In this document: positions 49,053 to 59,700 of the stretch, in pieces
Numbering within the stretch: the stretch's first letter is position 1
Layout: every line of letters starts with the position of its first letter
Source: an uncultured Oscillospiraceae bacterium
GTDB taxonomy: Bacteria > Bacillota > Clostridia > Oscillospirales > Oscillospiraceae
Assembly (NCBI GenBank): GCA_947169975.1
Contig: CAMVRT010000003.1
Coordinates: 62,001-126,000 of the forward strand
Length of the DNA stretch: 64,000 nucleotides
Reading direction: 5' to 3'
The notes under the pieces: model-generated
The model's input: only the letters and a program-made list of their open reading frames with translations
Database searches by the model: none
What the model was told of the DNA's origin: nothing
Program-made: the position numbers and the translations under genes

Positions 49053-49682
49053 TCATGATGGATCGCCCAGCAGCCGGAAAAGACAGCTGTCGGTGATTTC
49101 ATAGATGGATTGGTATACGTAGTCCACGCCTGCCTCCCGCATTGCCGCCCGCTGCTTTTCCGTGACGGCGGTGTAGGGGTAGATGCCGAACATGAACGGG
49201 AAAAAGATATAGATGACGTTTTGCCTCTCTGCCTCGCTCATCCACGTGCAGAATTTCCGGAGCAGCATCTCCATGAGCTCAATGGAGCGCCCGAAAGCGG
49301 TCTTGAACGACCTCAGCAGCTCCGGGCGGCTGTTGGCCTCCATATCGTAGTTGTTCATGGACAGCAGCTTCAGAAGCTGCTCCCGTTTTGTCAGGGATCC
49401 GGCGATCCGGTCGGCCAGTTCAGCGGCGGTCAGCCCTTCGTTTTCTTCCAGGATAGCGGTCAGATCCCCGTTCCAGCGGTCATATTCCCGCTCGTAGAGG
49501 GCCAGAAAGATCTCTTCTTTTGTCTGAAAATAGTTATAGATTGTCGTGCGGGAGAACGGAACGGCACAGCCGATCTCCTTGAGCGTGATCTCCTTGAAGC
49601 TCATGGTCTGATAGAGCTGTTCGCAGGCGTTGATGATCTCCTCCCGGCGCAGCGCAATCAGCTCCGGCGTTCCCTTAATCAT
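49053..49682 (-). CDS. TetR-family repressor
   Basis: 209 aa. N-terminal helix-turn-helix (FKEITLKEIGCAVPFSRTTI, YNYFQTKEEIFLALYERE); helical ligand domain with a Met/Phe-rich end. ATG at 49682 has AAAGGAG 7 bases before it. First gene of the flavodoxin/CMD/flavodoxin operon, whose promoter carries two identical palindromes. Confidence 0.92.
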   Translation of the reverse strand: MIKGTPELIALRREEIINACEQLYQTMSFKEITLKEIGCAVPFSRTTIYNYFQTKEEIFLALYEREYDRWNGDLTAILEENEGLTAAELADRIAGSLTKREQLLKLLSMNNYDMEANSRPELLRSFKTAFGRSIELMEMLLRKFCTWMSEAERQNVIYIFFPFMFGIYPYTAVTEKQRAAMREAGVDYVYQSIYEITDSCLFRLLGDPS

Positions 49683-49712
49683 GGCGGCTCCTTTCTGCAC
49701 TACGTCCGGCGT

Positions 49713-49762
49713 TGACACCGTGTCAGTGCTGTCATTATACCCTTCCGCTGACACCGTGTCAA
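49713..49762 (-). promoter_or_regulatory. tetR operon promoter with two TGACACCGTGTCA operators
   Basis: On the minus strand TTGACA (49762-49757), 17-bp spacer and TATAAT (49739-49734) are consensus. Two perfect 13-bp palindromes TGACACCGTGTCA lie at 49713-49725 and 49749-49761, 36 bp centre to centre; one covers the -35 and one the start region. Strong candidate for cooperative TetR binding. Confidence 0.88.
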
Positions 49763-50100
49763 TGGTTTCTGTGAAAAAGTTTCCTCGTTTGCGTCCGGTT
49801 TCTGATAGATATTTGCTTTTTCCTTTGGGTAAACGCATTTACTCCTGATCCTCAGAATTCTCTATCATTCGGAAGAGATCCCCTTCCGATTCCTTGCCTG
49901 GGTTGCTTTTCCCGCAATACACACCCCCGTTCATTATACGTGCGGCAGTTTGAAACAAGCCCATCAGCGCTCTTTGTCGCTTTTTAACCTTTTCCCCTAT
50001 TTCCCCTTTCCGGCGGCACTACCTGCGCCGCCCAACCGCCTTGTAAGTTATGGACAAAAACATGCTGAATATGAAAAAACCGGTTTTTCTTGTTAATAAT
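49763..50100. other. intergenic, nothing recognised
   Basis: AT-richer than average, with polypyrimidine stretches. Frames crossing it have no RBS. It separates the tetR operon from the sensor kinase. Confidence 0.5.
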
Positions 50101-50129
50101 TCGACTTTTCGCGCAAGTTGTGCTATAAT
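50101..50129 (+). promoter_or_regulatory. promoter of the kinase/LytTR pair
   Basis: TCGACT (50101-50106), 17-bp spacer, TATAAT (50124-50129), 55 bp before the ATG at 50185. Confidence 0.65.
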
Positions 50130-50184
50130 ATCGGTGCTTTATATTCGGACTTCTTCCGCTGTGAAAACCTTTCGGGGGGCTTGT

Positions 50185-51495
50185 ATGTATTCTGCCAGCA
50201 TTTACGACTATATTTTTCAACTGTTCAACATGATTCAGTGGATCATGTGGTATGGCGCCGCAAAGCTTCTTTTCCCCACAAAAATCCGCCTCCGTTTTCT
50301 CTGGCCGGCTGAATGCGTTTTATGCGCCATTGCGGGTTATCTGGATGCATATCCGTTTGCAGATAATGCATTTCTCCGTTCAATGAGCTTTTTTGTCTTC
50401 TTCGGGATACCGGTTCTTGTTTTTTATCAGGGGAAGCTCTCCCGCAAGGCAGCACTTATTATCCTGATTCTCGGAACAATGGTACTCACAGAGACCGCCC
50501 TCTCTCTGATCGATCCGGCACGGATCCTCCGCGTTTCACGGAGAGATTATTCTTCCCCGGAATTTATCCTCTTCTACGCAGTATACCTGTTTTGCCAGGC
50601 CATTCTGATCCTTGCCGTCGTCTTTCTTTTCCAACGCTTTGAAAAGGGCTCCGGGCGATATATCTCCGGCAAGGATATGTTTCTTTTTCTTTTGTTTCCG
50701 ACCAATCAGTATATCCTGTTGACCGGATGGTATTTGAACTATGTGGAGGATTTATCTCCCTCGCAGCTGATCACTCTTTTTGTCGTCTTGCTCTTTTGTA
50801 TTGCATCGGACATTATCCTCTTCCGGATGGTTCTGCGCATCTCGGACAACGCAAGGCTCAAAGCGGAAAAGGAGCTGATGGCCCGGCAGATCACTGCAAA
50901 AAACGAGTATTATCAAGTCCTGGCGGACAATTATCGCGATATGAGCCGGATGCGGCATGACATCGCAAACCATGTGTACACGGTCCGTGTTCTTCTGGAA
51001 GACGGAAAGCGGGCGGAGGCTCTCCGCTATGCCGAGGAGATTCAGCGGGAAGACACAGTGAAAACCGTCTTCAGCGATTGCCGGAATTCTGTTCTGCGCT
51101 CCTTTCTCCAGCACCGGATCTCCTCGCTGACGGCGGCCGGGATCTCTGTCTCCGCAGACGTTGCCCTTCCCGCCCAAAGCGGGATCTCCGATGTCGATCT
51201 CATTATTGCCTTTGGCAATCTGCTGGACAACGCCTCTGAGGCCAGCAGCAAGACGCAGTCACCGTCAATTCAGCTGCGGGCAATCCTGTCAAATCATTGT
51301 CTCAATGTGGAATGCATCAATCCCTGTCTGCCCAACAGCGGCAAAAAAGAACGCCGCATCGCATACCTTGACAGAGGTATCGGTTCGGCAATCCTGAAGG
51401 AGCTCGCCCGCAAATATGACGGGTCGTTTCAGATCAATATTGAAAAGAACGTTTGCTCTTCAACTCTGTTTTTAAAGGAGTCCTCTTCATGCTGA
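50185..51495 (+). CDS. AgrC-like GHKL sensor histidine kinase
   Basis: 436 aa. Six to seven N-terminal TM helices (about 1-220), a coiled linker (ARLKAEKELMARQITAKNEY), the H box RDMSRMRHDIANHVYT, and a GHKL ATPase (DLIIAFGNLLDNASEAS, GIGSAILKELARKYDG). Multi-TM kinases of this type usually sense peptides; no pre-peptide or AgrB-like protease is visible here. It overlaps the LytTR regulator by 7 bases. Confidence 0.9.
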   Translation: MYSASIYDYIFQLFNMIQWIMWYGAAKLLFPTKIRLRFLWPAECVLCAIAGYLDAYPFADNAFLRSMSFFVFFGIPVLVFYQGKLSRKAALIILILGTMVLTETALSLIDPARILRVSRRDYSSPEFILFYAVYLFCQAILILAVVFLFQRFEKGSGRYISGKDMFLFLLFPTNQYILLTGWYLNYVEDLSPSQLITLFVVLLFCIASDIILFRMVLRISDNARLKAEKELMARQITAKNEYYQVLADNYRDMSRMRHDIANHVYTVRVLLEDGKRAEALRYAEEIQREDTVKTVFSDCRNSVLRSFLQHRISSLTAAGISVSADVALPAQSGISDVDLIIAFGNLLDNASEASSKTQSPSIQLRAILSNHCLNVECINPCLPNSGKKERRIAYLDRGIGSAILKELARKYDGSFQINIEKNVCSSTLFLKESSSC

Positions 51496-52202
51496 ATATT
51501 GCAATTTGTGACGATACGCCGCTGCATCTGCAATCGACTGTTGCGATGGTGGAAGAAATGCTCCCGAACAGGGAAGCCTCCGTATGGGGATTTGCCGACA
51601 GAAACGCTCTCCTCTCCGGTATTCGAGACGGGCTCCAGCCGAATATCGCCATTCTGGACATTGAACTGGGAGCGGACTCCGGCATTGATTTGGCAAAGGA
51701 TCTCAATGTTCTTCTTCCGAAATGCCAGATTATTTTTCTCACATCCTTTCCGCAATATGCTTCAGATGTTTACGTCTCCCATCACACCTGGTTCATCATA
51801 AAGGACCAAATCAAAGAATATATGCCTGCGGCTTTGGCCAAAGCCATATCCTGCGCCGAGGGTAATGCACACGCCTCTCCCACTCTTCTGGCCAAACACC
51901 GCCGCACGCTTCTGCGAATTCCCGTTTGTGATATTCTGTATCTGGAGCGGATCACATATCGGACAAAGATTGTCACATTTACCGAAGAGTTCTTTACCCG
52001 GCAGAAGCCCGACGCGCTGCTGTCAGGCCTTGCAGAGTCTCCTTTTATTCGTTGTCATCAGAGCTACTGGGTAAACGGAAACAACGTTTTTTCTAAAACC
52101 GGCTATGCGTTTCATCTGATTGGCGGAGAAACCGTCCCCATAAGCCGCACCTACAAATCCTCCGCCAATGAAGCCTTTTCGGAATTGCGCAGAGACAACT
52201 GA
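51489..52202 (+). CDS. LytTR-family response regulator
   Basis: 237 aa. Receiver domain with ICDD and phospho-acceptor Asp in PNIAILDIELG, then a LytTR DNA-binding domain (RTLLRIPVCDILYLERITYR, FIRCHQSYWVN). AAAGGAG precedes ATG 51489. LytTR regulators bind direct repeats upstream of -35; such repeats precede the next operon (52553-52588), so it probably activates the fibre/adhesin genes. Confidence 0.9.
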   Translation: MLNIAICDDTPLHLQSTVAMVEEMLPNREASVWGFADRNALLSGIRDGLQPNIAILDIELGADSGIDLAKDLNVLLPKCQIIFLTSFPQYASDVYVSHHTWFIIKDQIKEYMPAALAKAISCAEGNAHASPTLLAKHRRTLLRIPVCDILYLERITYRTKIVTFTEEFFTRQKPDALLSGLAESPFIRCHQSYWVNGNNVFSKTGYAFHLIGGETVPISRTYKSSANEAFSELRRDN

Positions 52203-52552
52203 TGGGGCGCCAGGCAATAATAAATGCGCCCGGCACAGCCCGAAACCGGTCATGGTTGTTCAGGGCCCTTCAAGGGGAAAAGTATCTTTTGACATGCGCT
52301 TTAAAAAACGGTCTGAAAGCACTCCATCCGGGGTGTCTTTCAGGCCGTTTTCCTTTCCGGGAGCCAACGCTCCACAGCCTTTTTTCACAGCCTCTCACAG
52401 CCACATATTGTTTTGATGAATATACCAAGGAGATGCTCCCGGATTGTGAGGACTTAAACAACCGACTCGGGCGATTTCATACCGGTCTCCCATAAAAAAA
52501 GTATACCATGGCTGCTTCTCACAGCAGGGCAGACGGTCGCGCGACCATAATA
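52203..52552. other. intergenic with terminator
   Basis: Holds the hairpin at 52305-52351. No gene is seen; frames here lack an RBS. The last 200 bases are AT-rich. Confidence 0.5.
52305..52351 (+). terminator. terminator of the LytTR operon
   Basis: AAAACGGTCTGAAAG and CTTTCAGGCCGTTTT pair over 15 bp (one G-U) with a 17-nt loop and a T run. Confidence 0.75.
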
Positions 52553-52588
52553 GTCGTTTATCACAATTTTGTCGTTTATCACAATTTC
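52553..52588 (+). repeat. two 18-bp direct repeats upstream of the adhesin promoter
   Basis: GTCGTTTATCACAATTTT (52553-52570) and GTCGTTTATCACAATTTC (52571-52588), 17 of 18 identical, ending 3 bases before the -35. GTCGTTTAT resembles the LytTR half-site in 7 of 9 positions. The likely binding site of the LytTR regulator encoded 350 bp upstream. Confidence 0.7.
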
Positions 52589-52591
52589 TCC

Positions 52592-52620
52592 TTGCAATAT
52601 TCTGCTATTTCAGTTATAAT
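52592..52620 (+). promoter_or_regulatory. promoter of the fibre/adhesin operon
   Basis: TTGCAA (52592-52597), 17-bp spacer, TATAAT (52615-52620), 58 bp before the ATG at 52679. Confidence 0.82.
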
Positions 52621-52678
52621 TAGCTAAATATAGTAGTTATCATGGCATGATCATAATTGAGATGGGGAGTGTCTGGGT

Positions 52679-53773
52679 ATGAGAAAGCCTTTTAGACTGC
52701 GCACCGCCGTTCTGATCGGAGCGGCTCTGCTGCTTGTAGCCGCGGCCGGCATCGGCACGGGGTTCCTTGCCAAGTACCGGCAGGATGTCGCGATGCACGG
52801 CACGATCTATTACGATCCCACCCTTGCTGACAGCGTTGCCTGTATCGAGCATACGGCGCAGCGCGGCGCCGATGGCGTTTATACCCTGGGCGACAGGGAG
52901 ACCGCTGCCAACGCCTACGTGCTCATGCCCGGCGTCGACGCGCCCCGGGACGTCTTCGTGCGGATCGAGGGCAAAACCGTGGCGGCCGCTTACCTGTACG
53001 TGGAGGTGGTGGACGGGCTGTCCGGCGACAATGTCGCCTTTGCCCTGACCGACGACTGGAAGAGACTGGAGGGCGTCACCGGTCAGAAGGGCGGCACGTT
53101 GTACGTCTATAGTGACATCGTGGACGAGTCCACCGGCAGGGACGAAGGGGCGGGCGAGACCCCGGACGAGGACGCCCCCATCGAGATCCCGCTGATAAAG
53201 GATGACACCGTCACGGTCAGCCACAAGCTGCTGCCCGGGGCATCCGGGGAGAAGAAGCTTTCCTTCTATCCCTACCTCTGCCGGGCCAAGGATGACAAGA
53301 CCGCCGCCGAGTGCTTCGATCCGGAGGGGATGGGCGACGGCGCGGAGGATACCTACACCCTTGCGCCGGACGCGACCGTGACGGTCAGCGATTCCGTCGT
53401 TACCGCAGGCAATACGGAGTATTCCGTCTACATCCGCGCCACCGTCACCTTCAACTGGCGGAACGCGGAGGGCGAGCTGCTGGCCGACGCGCCGGAGGAG
53501 AGCACGGATTACACCTTCACGCCGGGCGCCGGCTGGAGCGAGGGCTCCGACGGATATTACTACTACGCCAGCCCCGTGGAGAGCGGGCAGAGCACCACGG
53601 CGCTCCTGAACGGCCTGACCCGAACCGGCACGGCGCCGGAGGGCTTCGAGCTGGTGGCCGACATGGCGGCGGAGGCGATCCAGAGCGCGGGCGCCACGGA
53701 CGAGGACGACGTCCCCGCCGTCACCGACGCCTGGGGCTGTACAGTGGACGAAGACATGACCATCAGCAAGTGA
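52679..53773 (+). CDS. TasA/camelysin-like fibre protein
   Basis: 364 aa. Signal-anchor RTAVLIGAALLLVAAAGIGTG, then a TasA-like extracellular domain: DTVTVSHKLLPG, YSVYIRATVTFNWRNAEGEL, GWSEGSDGYYYYASPVESGQ and GFELVADMAAEAIQSAG near the end. These blocks are the usual order in SipW-processed matrix proteins. No SipW signal peptidase or sortase gene is in the window. Probably polymerises at the cell surface together with the adhesin 19 bp downstream. Confidence 0.75.
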   Translation: MRKPFRLRTAVLIGAALLLVAAAGIGTGFLAKYRQDVAMHGTIYYDPTLADSVACIEHTAQRGADGVYTLGDRETAANAYVLMPGVDAPRDVFVRIEGKTVAAAYLYVEVVDGLSGDNVAFALTDDWKRLEGVTGQKGGTLYVYSDIVDESTGRDEGAGETPDEDAPIEIPLIKDDTVTVSHKLLPGASGEKKLSFYPYLCRAKDDKTAAECFDPEGMGDGAEDTYTLAPDATVTVSDSVVTAGNTEYSVYIRATVTFNWRNAEGELLADAPEESTDYTFTPGAGWSEGSDGYYYYASPVESGQSTTALLNGLTRTGTAPEGFELVADMAAEAIQSAGATDEDDVPAVTDAWGCTVDEDMTISK

Positions 53774-53792
53774 TCGGGAAGGAGATGGGAGA

Positions 53793-56700
53793 ATGAAAAC
53801 GAAATTGTCCAGAAGAATTCTCAGCCTTCTGCTGATGCTGTGCATGGTGTGCACCATGCTGCCCGGCGCTGTATTCGCGGAAGAATCGGCGCAGAAGCCG
53901 GAAACCGAGTCGGCAGTCGTGACGGAAACTGAGCCGGTTGCCGAGCCGGAAACTGAGCCTGTAACCGTGACGGAAGCCGGACCGGAGGAGCCGGAGACGC
54001 CCTCCCAGGAGCCGTCGGGCGAGACGGTCGTTACGGCGACTTCCCAAACTGAGAACATCGTGGGCGAGGTCCTTGCCAACGCGTTCAACACCGCGGGCGA
54101 GGATCCGGAAAAGAGGGCGGAGACCCTTGAAGCCTACCCGACGGAGAAGCGTGAGCCTTCGTTCTATGAAGGCACCGGGCGGATACGATACCTCGGCGAC
54201 GGCGGAAAAGAGCCCAACTATCTTGTTTACCGGGATTCCTTCCTCATCATTTCCGAGGAAGCGGCGGCAAATTACACGATCGAATATTCCGATGACGGTC
54301 TGACCGCATTCGTTTCGCCAGCGCTCTCCGAAGCAAGTCTCAAGGGCAGAACCGGCGTCGTTTTCCTGCGCGAAAACATCGGTCTCGATGAAATACTGGT
54401 GTTCGGCGGCGAACTGCAGAACAACGGCGGCACGCTCACCGTACCACTCAAGAGCACTGACGATATCGCCGTGACGGAGCTTTTTTCAGACGGCAAGCTC
54501 GAATATGACGGCAGCGCCGCGGACGTGCCGGATACGCGCGCCGGCGTTGATTTCGACAGGACTCCGAGCGGCACTAACTGGTCGGGCAAAATAACGAGCT
54601 TCGAACCCTCATGGCCGACGGCGCGCGTTCACGTCGACGTCTGGGATCTGGAATTTCAGCTCATTCTGAACCTCAGGTTCGATATGGACTTTGAGATCGA
54701 GACCACCGGTTCGAGCGGAGGCAGGGAATCCGCAACGATCGCGGGCGTGCACATTCCCATCAAGCTGTTCACCATAAACGTCATATATAAGCTCCAGGCC
54801 GAATTCAGCGAAACCCCGCTCGTGATGAAGGGCACGCTTACCACGGATATGGACATTACCATGGACCTCATCCGCGGCATCAGCATTTCAAAATACAGGA
54901 ACCCCGTCCGCTTCAGCGAGCTTAGAACCCGAAACGGAGACGTTTTTAACAGGAATATACAGTTCTATATCGGCTCCGAGCTGCTGATACAGGGCGGCTT
55001 CCTCGAGATCGGCATCGATCTGTGGCTGTTCTCCGTTCATATCGGCCCGGTGCTCTCATTGAACCTTTCCAATTACGGCGGCTGCTACGTCACGTTCAGG
55101 CACGAGAAGGACAGCTTTGATGAATCCGAGCTCGACTCCCAATTTGATATCCATACCTGCACAAAGACCGGGGAGGAGGGCTGCGTAAGCATCCATATTC
55201 GGGAAGTCACACACTACTCGATCTATTTCAAGGTCGATCTGTATTTTGACGACTGGACCTTTACTCTGTACGATCCGGGCGAGAAGACGGTCGGCGAAAG
55301 AGATTATTATAACTCATATACGTTCGGCAGCGGCTGGCAAGACGGTATTTGTCCGCATCACCTGTATAAGGTGCCCGTGGCCGTATGGAATGACGACGCC
55401 ATGACGCAGCCCGTCGGCGGCGCCGCAGTAACGCCGCTCGATCCCATTTACCTGAGCGAGCAAGAGAGGCCCTATTACAACGGGATCACCGGCTCGGACG
55501 GCAGAACATATCTTTTCCTGCCCTTTCAGGAGAATTTCAAATACACCATCATTGCCTCCAAGCAGCTCGGAAGCGAGTTTGCTTCCGGTCAGGCTCAGCA
55601 GGACGATCCGATCAATGACAGCTATAATTACACGGTTAATATAATTCTCAAGCAGGATTCGGAAACCAAGCTCCACGTTGTTCACAACTGGGCCATCGAC
55701 TGCGACAATAAGGACAGGCCGAACAGCCTTTCCCTTCTGATCCAAAGAAGGACCGATCCCGGGGCTGCCTGGACGACGGTCGAAACGATTGCGCTCGATG
55801 CGAACAACAACTGGAGCGCGGATTACACCGGAGAGAAATTCGACGTTGTCGCCGGTCTTATCTATGAGTACAGAGCTGTGATCAGCGACATGATACCGGC
55901 GGAGGGCTCCTCGACGACATTCATTACGCGCAACATTAAGGGTTACACAACGATCGGAACCGAGGCGGAGCCGGATCATTACACGCGGTATTATGCGGAA
56001 TACAGCACCGTTCCCACCGACGAGGGGCTCGATATCACCATTACCGAGACCGCGATGGTCAGCGTAACGCTGAACAAACGGTGGGATATCTCGGACGAGG
56101 AAACCGGAACGGTTCCCGTGTATCTGGTGCTTGAGCAGAAGCCCGCAAACGGCTGGAGAGAAAAGGCGAGGGAGCGGCTGGTGCCGACCGAGTGGACTCC
56201 CATTATCCACCCGTTCTCTGGCAATGCAACCTCTATCAGGGAGCTGGTCTATTTGGCCATCCTTGACGTTGAATCCGTCCCCGCGATCGAGGATGTTCCG
56301 CTTTCCATTGGCAAGGTATCGCAGGAAAATAACTGGAGAACGACCTTCATGGTGCCGAAATACAGGAACGGCATCAAGATGCAGTTCATGGGAAGCGAGC
56401 TGGACGGAACCTCCATCAAGAATCTGCTCAAAAACGAGTATGACGTGAACGTTGTCGCGTCCGTCGCCCCCTTCGGCGATTTTGAATCGGTACCGGGAAA
56501 GGCCTTTAAGGAGTATTACGATAACTGGAAATTTGATATAGACATCCTCAACCGCGACGCAGACGAGCATACCATTGGCGGTACCGTAGAATGGCTCTAT
56601 TATTGGTCCGCTCAAAAGCTCAGCGTCAATATCCACGTTTTCGATAAGGACGGCAACGAGGTCGAGGGATCTCCGGTCTACCTTGACAAGGACGCCAACT

Positions 56701-59700
56701 CCTCGGATTGTTGGACATGGTCCCTTACCGGGGACGGCATCGATCGCAGCGCGGAATACACCATAACGGAAGAATACATCGGGGGGCGCTTCGATCGCAG
56801 CTACTGGATCCCCTTTATCAACGGGCTGAACGTGATAAACTACGACAACGCCGGATCGCAGGCGGGGCTTAGGGTCAAGGCGATCTTTGAAGGGGCGACC
56901 GAGGATGATGACCTTCCGGACGACATCCCCGTAACGGCGACCGACGGCGACAGGACATCCACACAGAATTTGTATAAGACGTGGGACTATGGCGTATCCT
57001 GGCACCCGGTCCTGCACGGGATGGTTACAATATCGGTGCCGGAATATGAAGGCTGGGTCGCGGAATACAAGCCCGTGGAAGCTACTTTTTACGGAGGCAC
57101 CTTCAGACTTTATTACCTCATTATCTACAGGCGGCAGATGCCGGTGCAGCTTCACATTACGAAGTATCGCAATACCAACGGCGACCCCTCTGTGTTTAGC
57201 CCCGGCTGGTTCGAGGCTGACGTCTTCCGCAATGGGGAACTGATACAAACCGTGAGACTGGAAAGAAGGGGCACAGCATACCGAGGGCAAATCGTTGAAA
57301 CGGACCAAGAAGGAAATCAGCTCATGCGTCTGGCGCCGGACGGCACCAGGTATGAATATACGGTCGTTGAACGGAAAACTGACGGTTATACTCCCTCTGT
57401 AAGCATGGAAGAAACCATGGATTCAGGTCTCGATACAGTTACCCTGAGGATCACCAACACCTGGATCGGCGCCGATCGCATCAACGTTGTGGGAACGGTC
57501 TCCTGGGAGGGCGACGAGGGGCATGAGGACTTCCGACCGGAGAGCGTGCAGATCTCCGTCATCAACAGCCGCGACGAGTACGTAAGGACCCTCACCGTGC
57601 CGGTGAGCAACGGCACGTTCAGGGCAAGATATCTCCCGAGCAAGGATGAAAACGGCAATGAGCTGCGCTACGCCGTGCTCGAAAGCCACGCCCGCGGCTA
57701 CACCGCGTCTTACAGCGAGCCCGTGTTCGATGAGAACACCCGAAACTGGACCTGCAATATCACCAACAAGCTGACGGGCTATACGACGATCAACGTCAAG
57801 AAGGCAATCGAAGGCGAACCGGGAAACGAAAACGAAGCCTATTCCTTCCATATCGAGCCGAATACCGAGGCGGACAACGGCGAGCACGAATTCCCGGAGC
57901 CGCTGCACTCTGATATCACCATCAACGGCGCGGGCGAGAAAAAGGCGGAGTTCATCATCGACGAAAACGGCCTCTACCTCTATTCCTTCAAGGAAACGAA
58001 GGGCGAAGCCGAGGGCTGCGTGTACGACGGGACCGAAAGGCTTGTGCTGATCGTCCGCACCACCGACAGCGACGGCAGCGTGAAGTTCCGGAGCTGGGTC
58101 GGCAAGAAGGGCGACGATATCGCCCCGACTGATGATACGACCTGCGATACGGTGACCTTCACCAACGTCTATCCGAATCTCACCGTTGAGAAAAAGTGGG
58201 ATATAGACCTTGAAAACAAGGACAGGCCGGACAGCGTCGAGGTCGTTGTCCAGAAAAAGAATGATGGCAAGTGGACGACCGTGAAGCTCGTCAAGCTGGA
58301 CGATGACAACGATTGGAAGGCGCCGCTTTATATCGAGGGATATAACAGTGACAACAGCTCTGATTACCGCGTCCGGGAGCTGAAGGAGGAAACGGCCCTG
58401 CAGGAGCTGGGCGGCCAGCTTCGCGACCTCATCAACCAGGGCAAGGACAAGTACGACGAGTGGCTCAACCGGCTCAAGACCGAGGGAAAGACCTATTGGG
58501 ATGGCCTGCCCGAAGGAATTCGGAACGCGGCGGATCAGGGCTACGACAAGCTGCTGGACAAGCTGAACGCTACGCCGCAGACGCTCTATGACAAGCTGAT
58601 GGAGCAGCTGGACTTTGCCTGCGCGGAGGGACGGATCGTCTACGACGAGGATGATGACGAGGTCAAGGGAAAGGACGGCGACGACAAGCCGGAGACCAAC
58701 GCCGTGACCTATCATGTAGGCGCTTACGCATCCGTCCTCTCCGGCGGCACGGAGGACGCCCACGTCACAAAATACAGCGTGTCCTACGACCGGGACGGCA
58801 ATACCTTTACCATCACCAACAAGGCGATCCTGGAGATCGACGTGATCAAGCGCTGGATCACCATCGGCGGCGAGGACGTCATCAGCCTGAACGGGGACGA
58901 TATCCCGGATTCGGCGTGGCTGGTGCTGATGTGCAAGCCCAAGGCCGGCGCGCTGGACAATGCCGCCGATCTTGCCAGCTCCCTGGGTCTCGACCTTGGC
59001 GGCGTGCTGAGCTATGAGTTCCCGGTCATCAACCCGGAGGAGGGCGGCAAGGACATACTGACGACGCTGAGCGAGCTGACCATCGGCGTGGATGTGAGCA
59101 TCATCGGCAAGCTGGCAGAGAAGATCTTCGGCGTGAAAATCCCGACGGTGGCCATGGACAAGGCGGACAAGGACAGCGACTGGAAGGCAACGTTCGTCGT
59201 CAGCAAATATAACATGGGAATCCCCATGGAGTACAAGGGTGCGGAGCTCTCCAGCGAGGTCATCCGGCAGATCGTCAAATATATTACCAAGGTCGATATC
59301 CCCGTATCTTTCAACCCCTTCGACAAATACATCAGCATCCCCACAAAGGCGATCAGGACCTTCATGGGGATCACCGATCCGGGGGACCTGCTGGACTTCT
59401 CCAAATTGACCGGAGCTGCCTTGGCTAAAGTCAAGTCCCTGACCATGGACGACATCCAGAATTTCGGCCCGTCGACCCTTCTGGACGACTGGCATCTGAT
59501 GGCCAATGTCATCAATATCAAGATCACCTGGGACAGCGAGGATGACAATACCCTCCATGGCGCCAAGATCTGGAAGGACGACGAGGAGGCAAAACGGCCG
59601 GATACGCTCACCATCCATATCAAGGACGGAGACAAGGACATCGAAGGCTCTCCCATTGAGCTGAAGAAGGTGGACTTCGAGGGTCAGGACGAGTGGACCT

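Noticed and set aside
55314-57308. 664-aa minus-strand open frame opposite the adhesin
   Set aside because: Same reason; composition is that of an antisense shadow.
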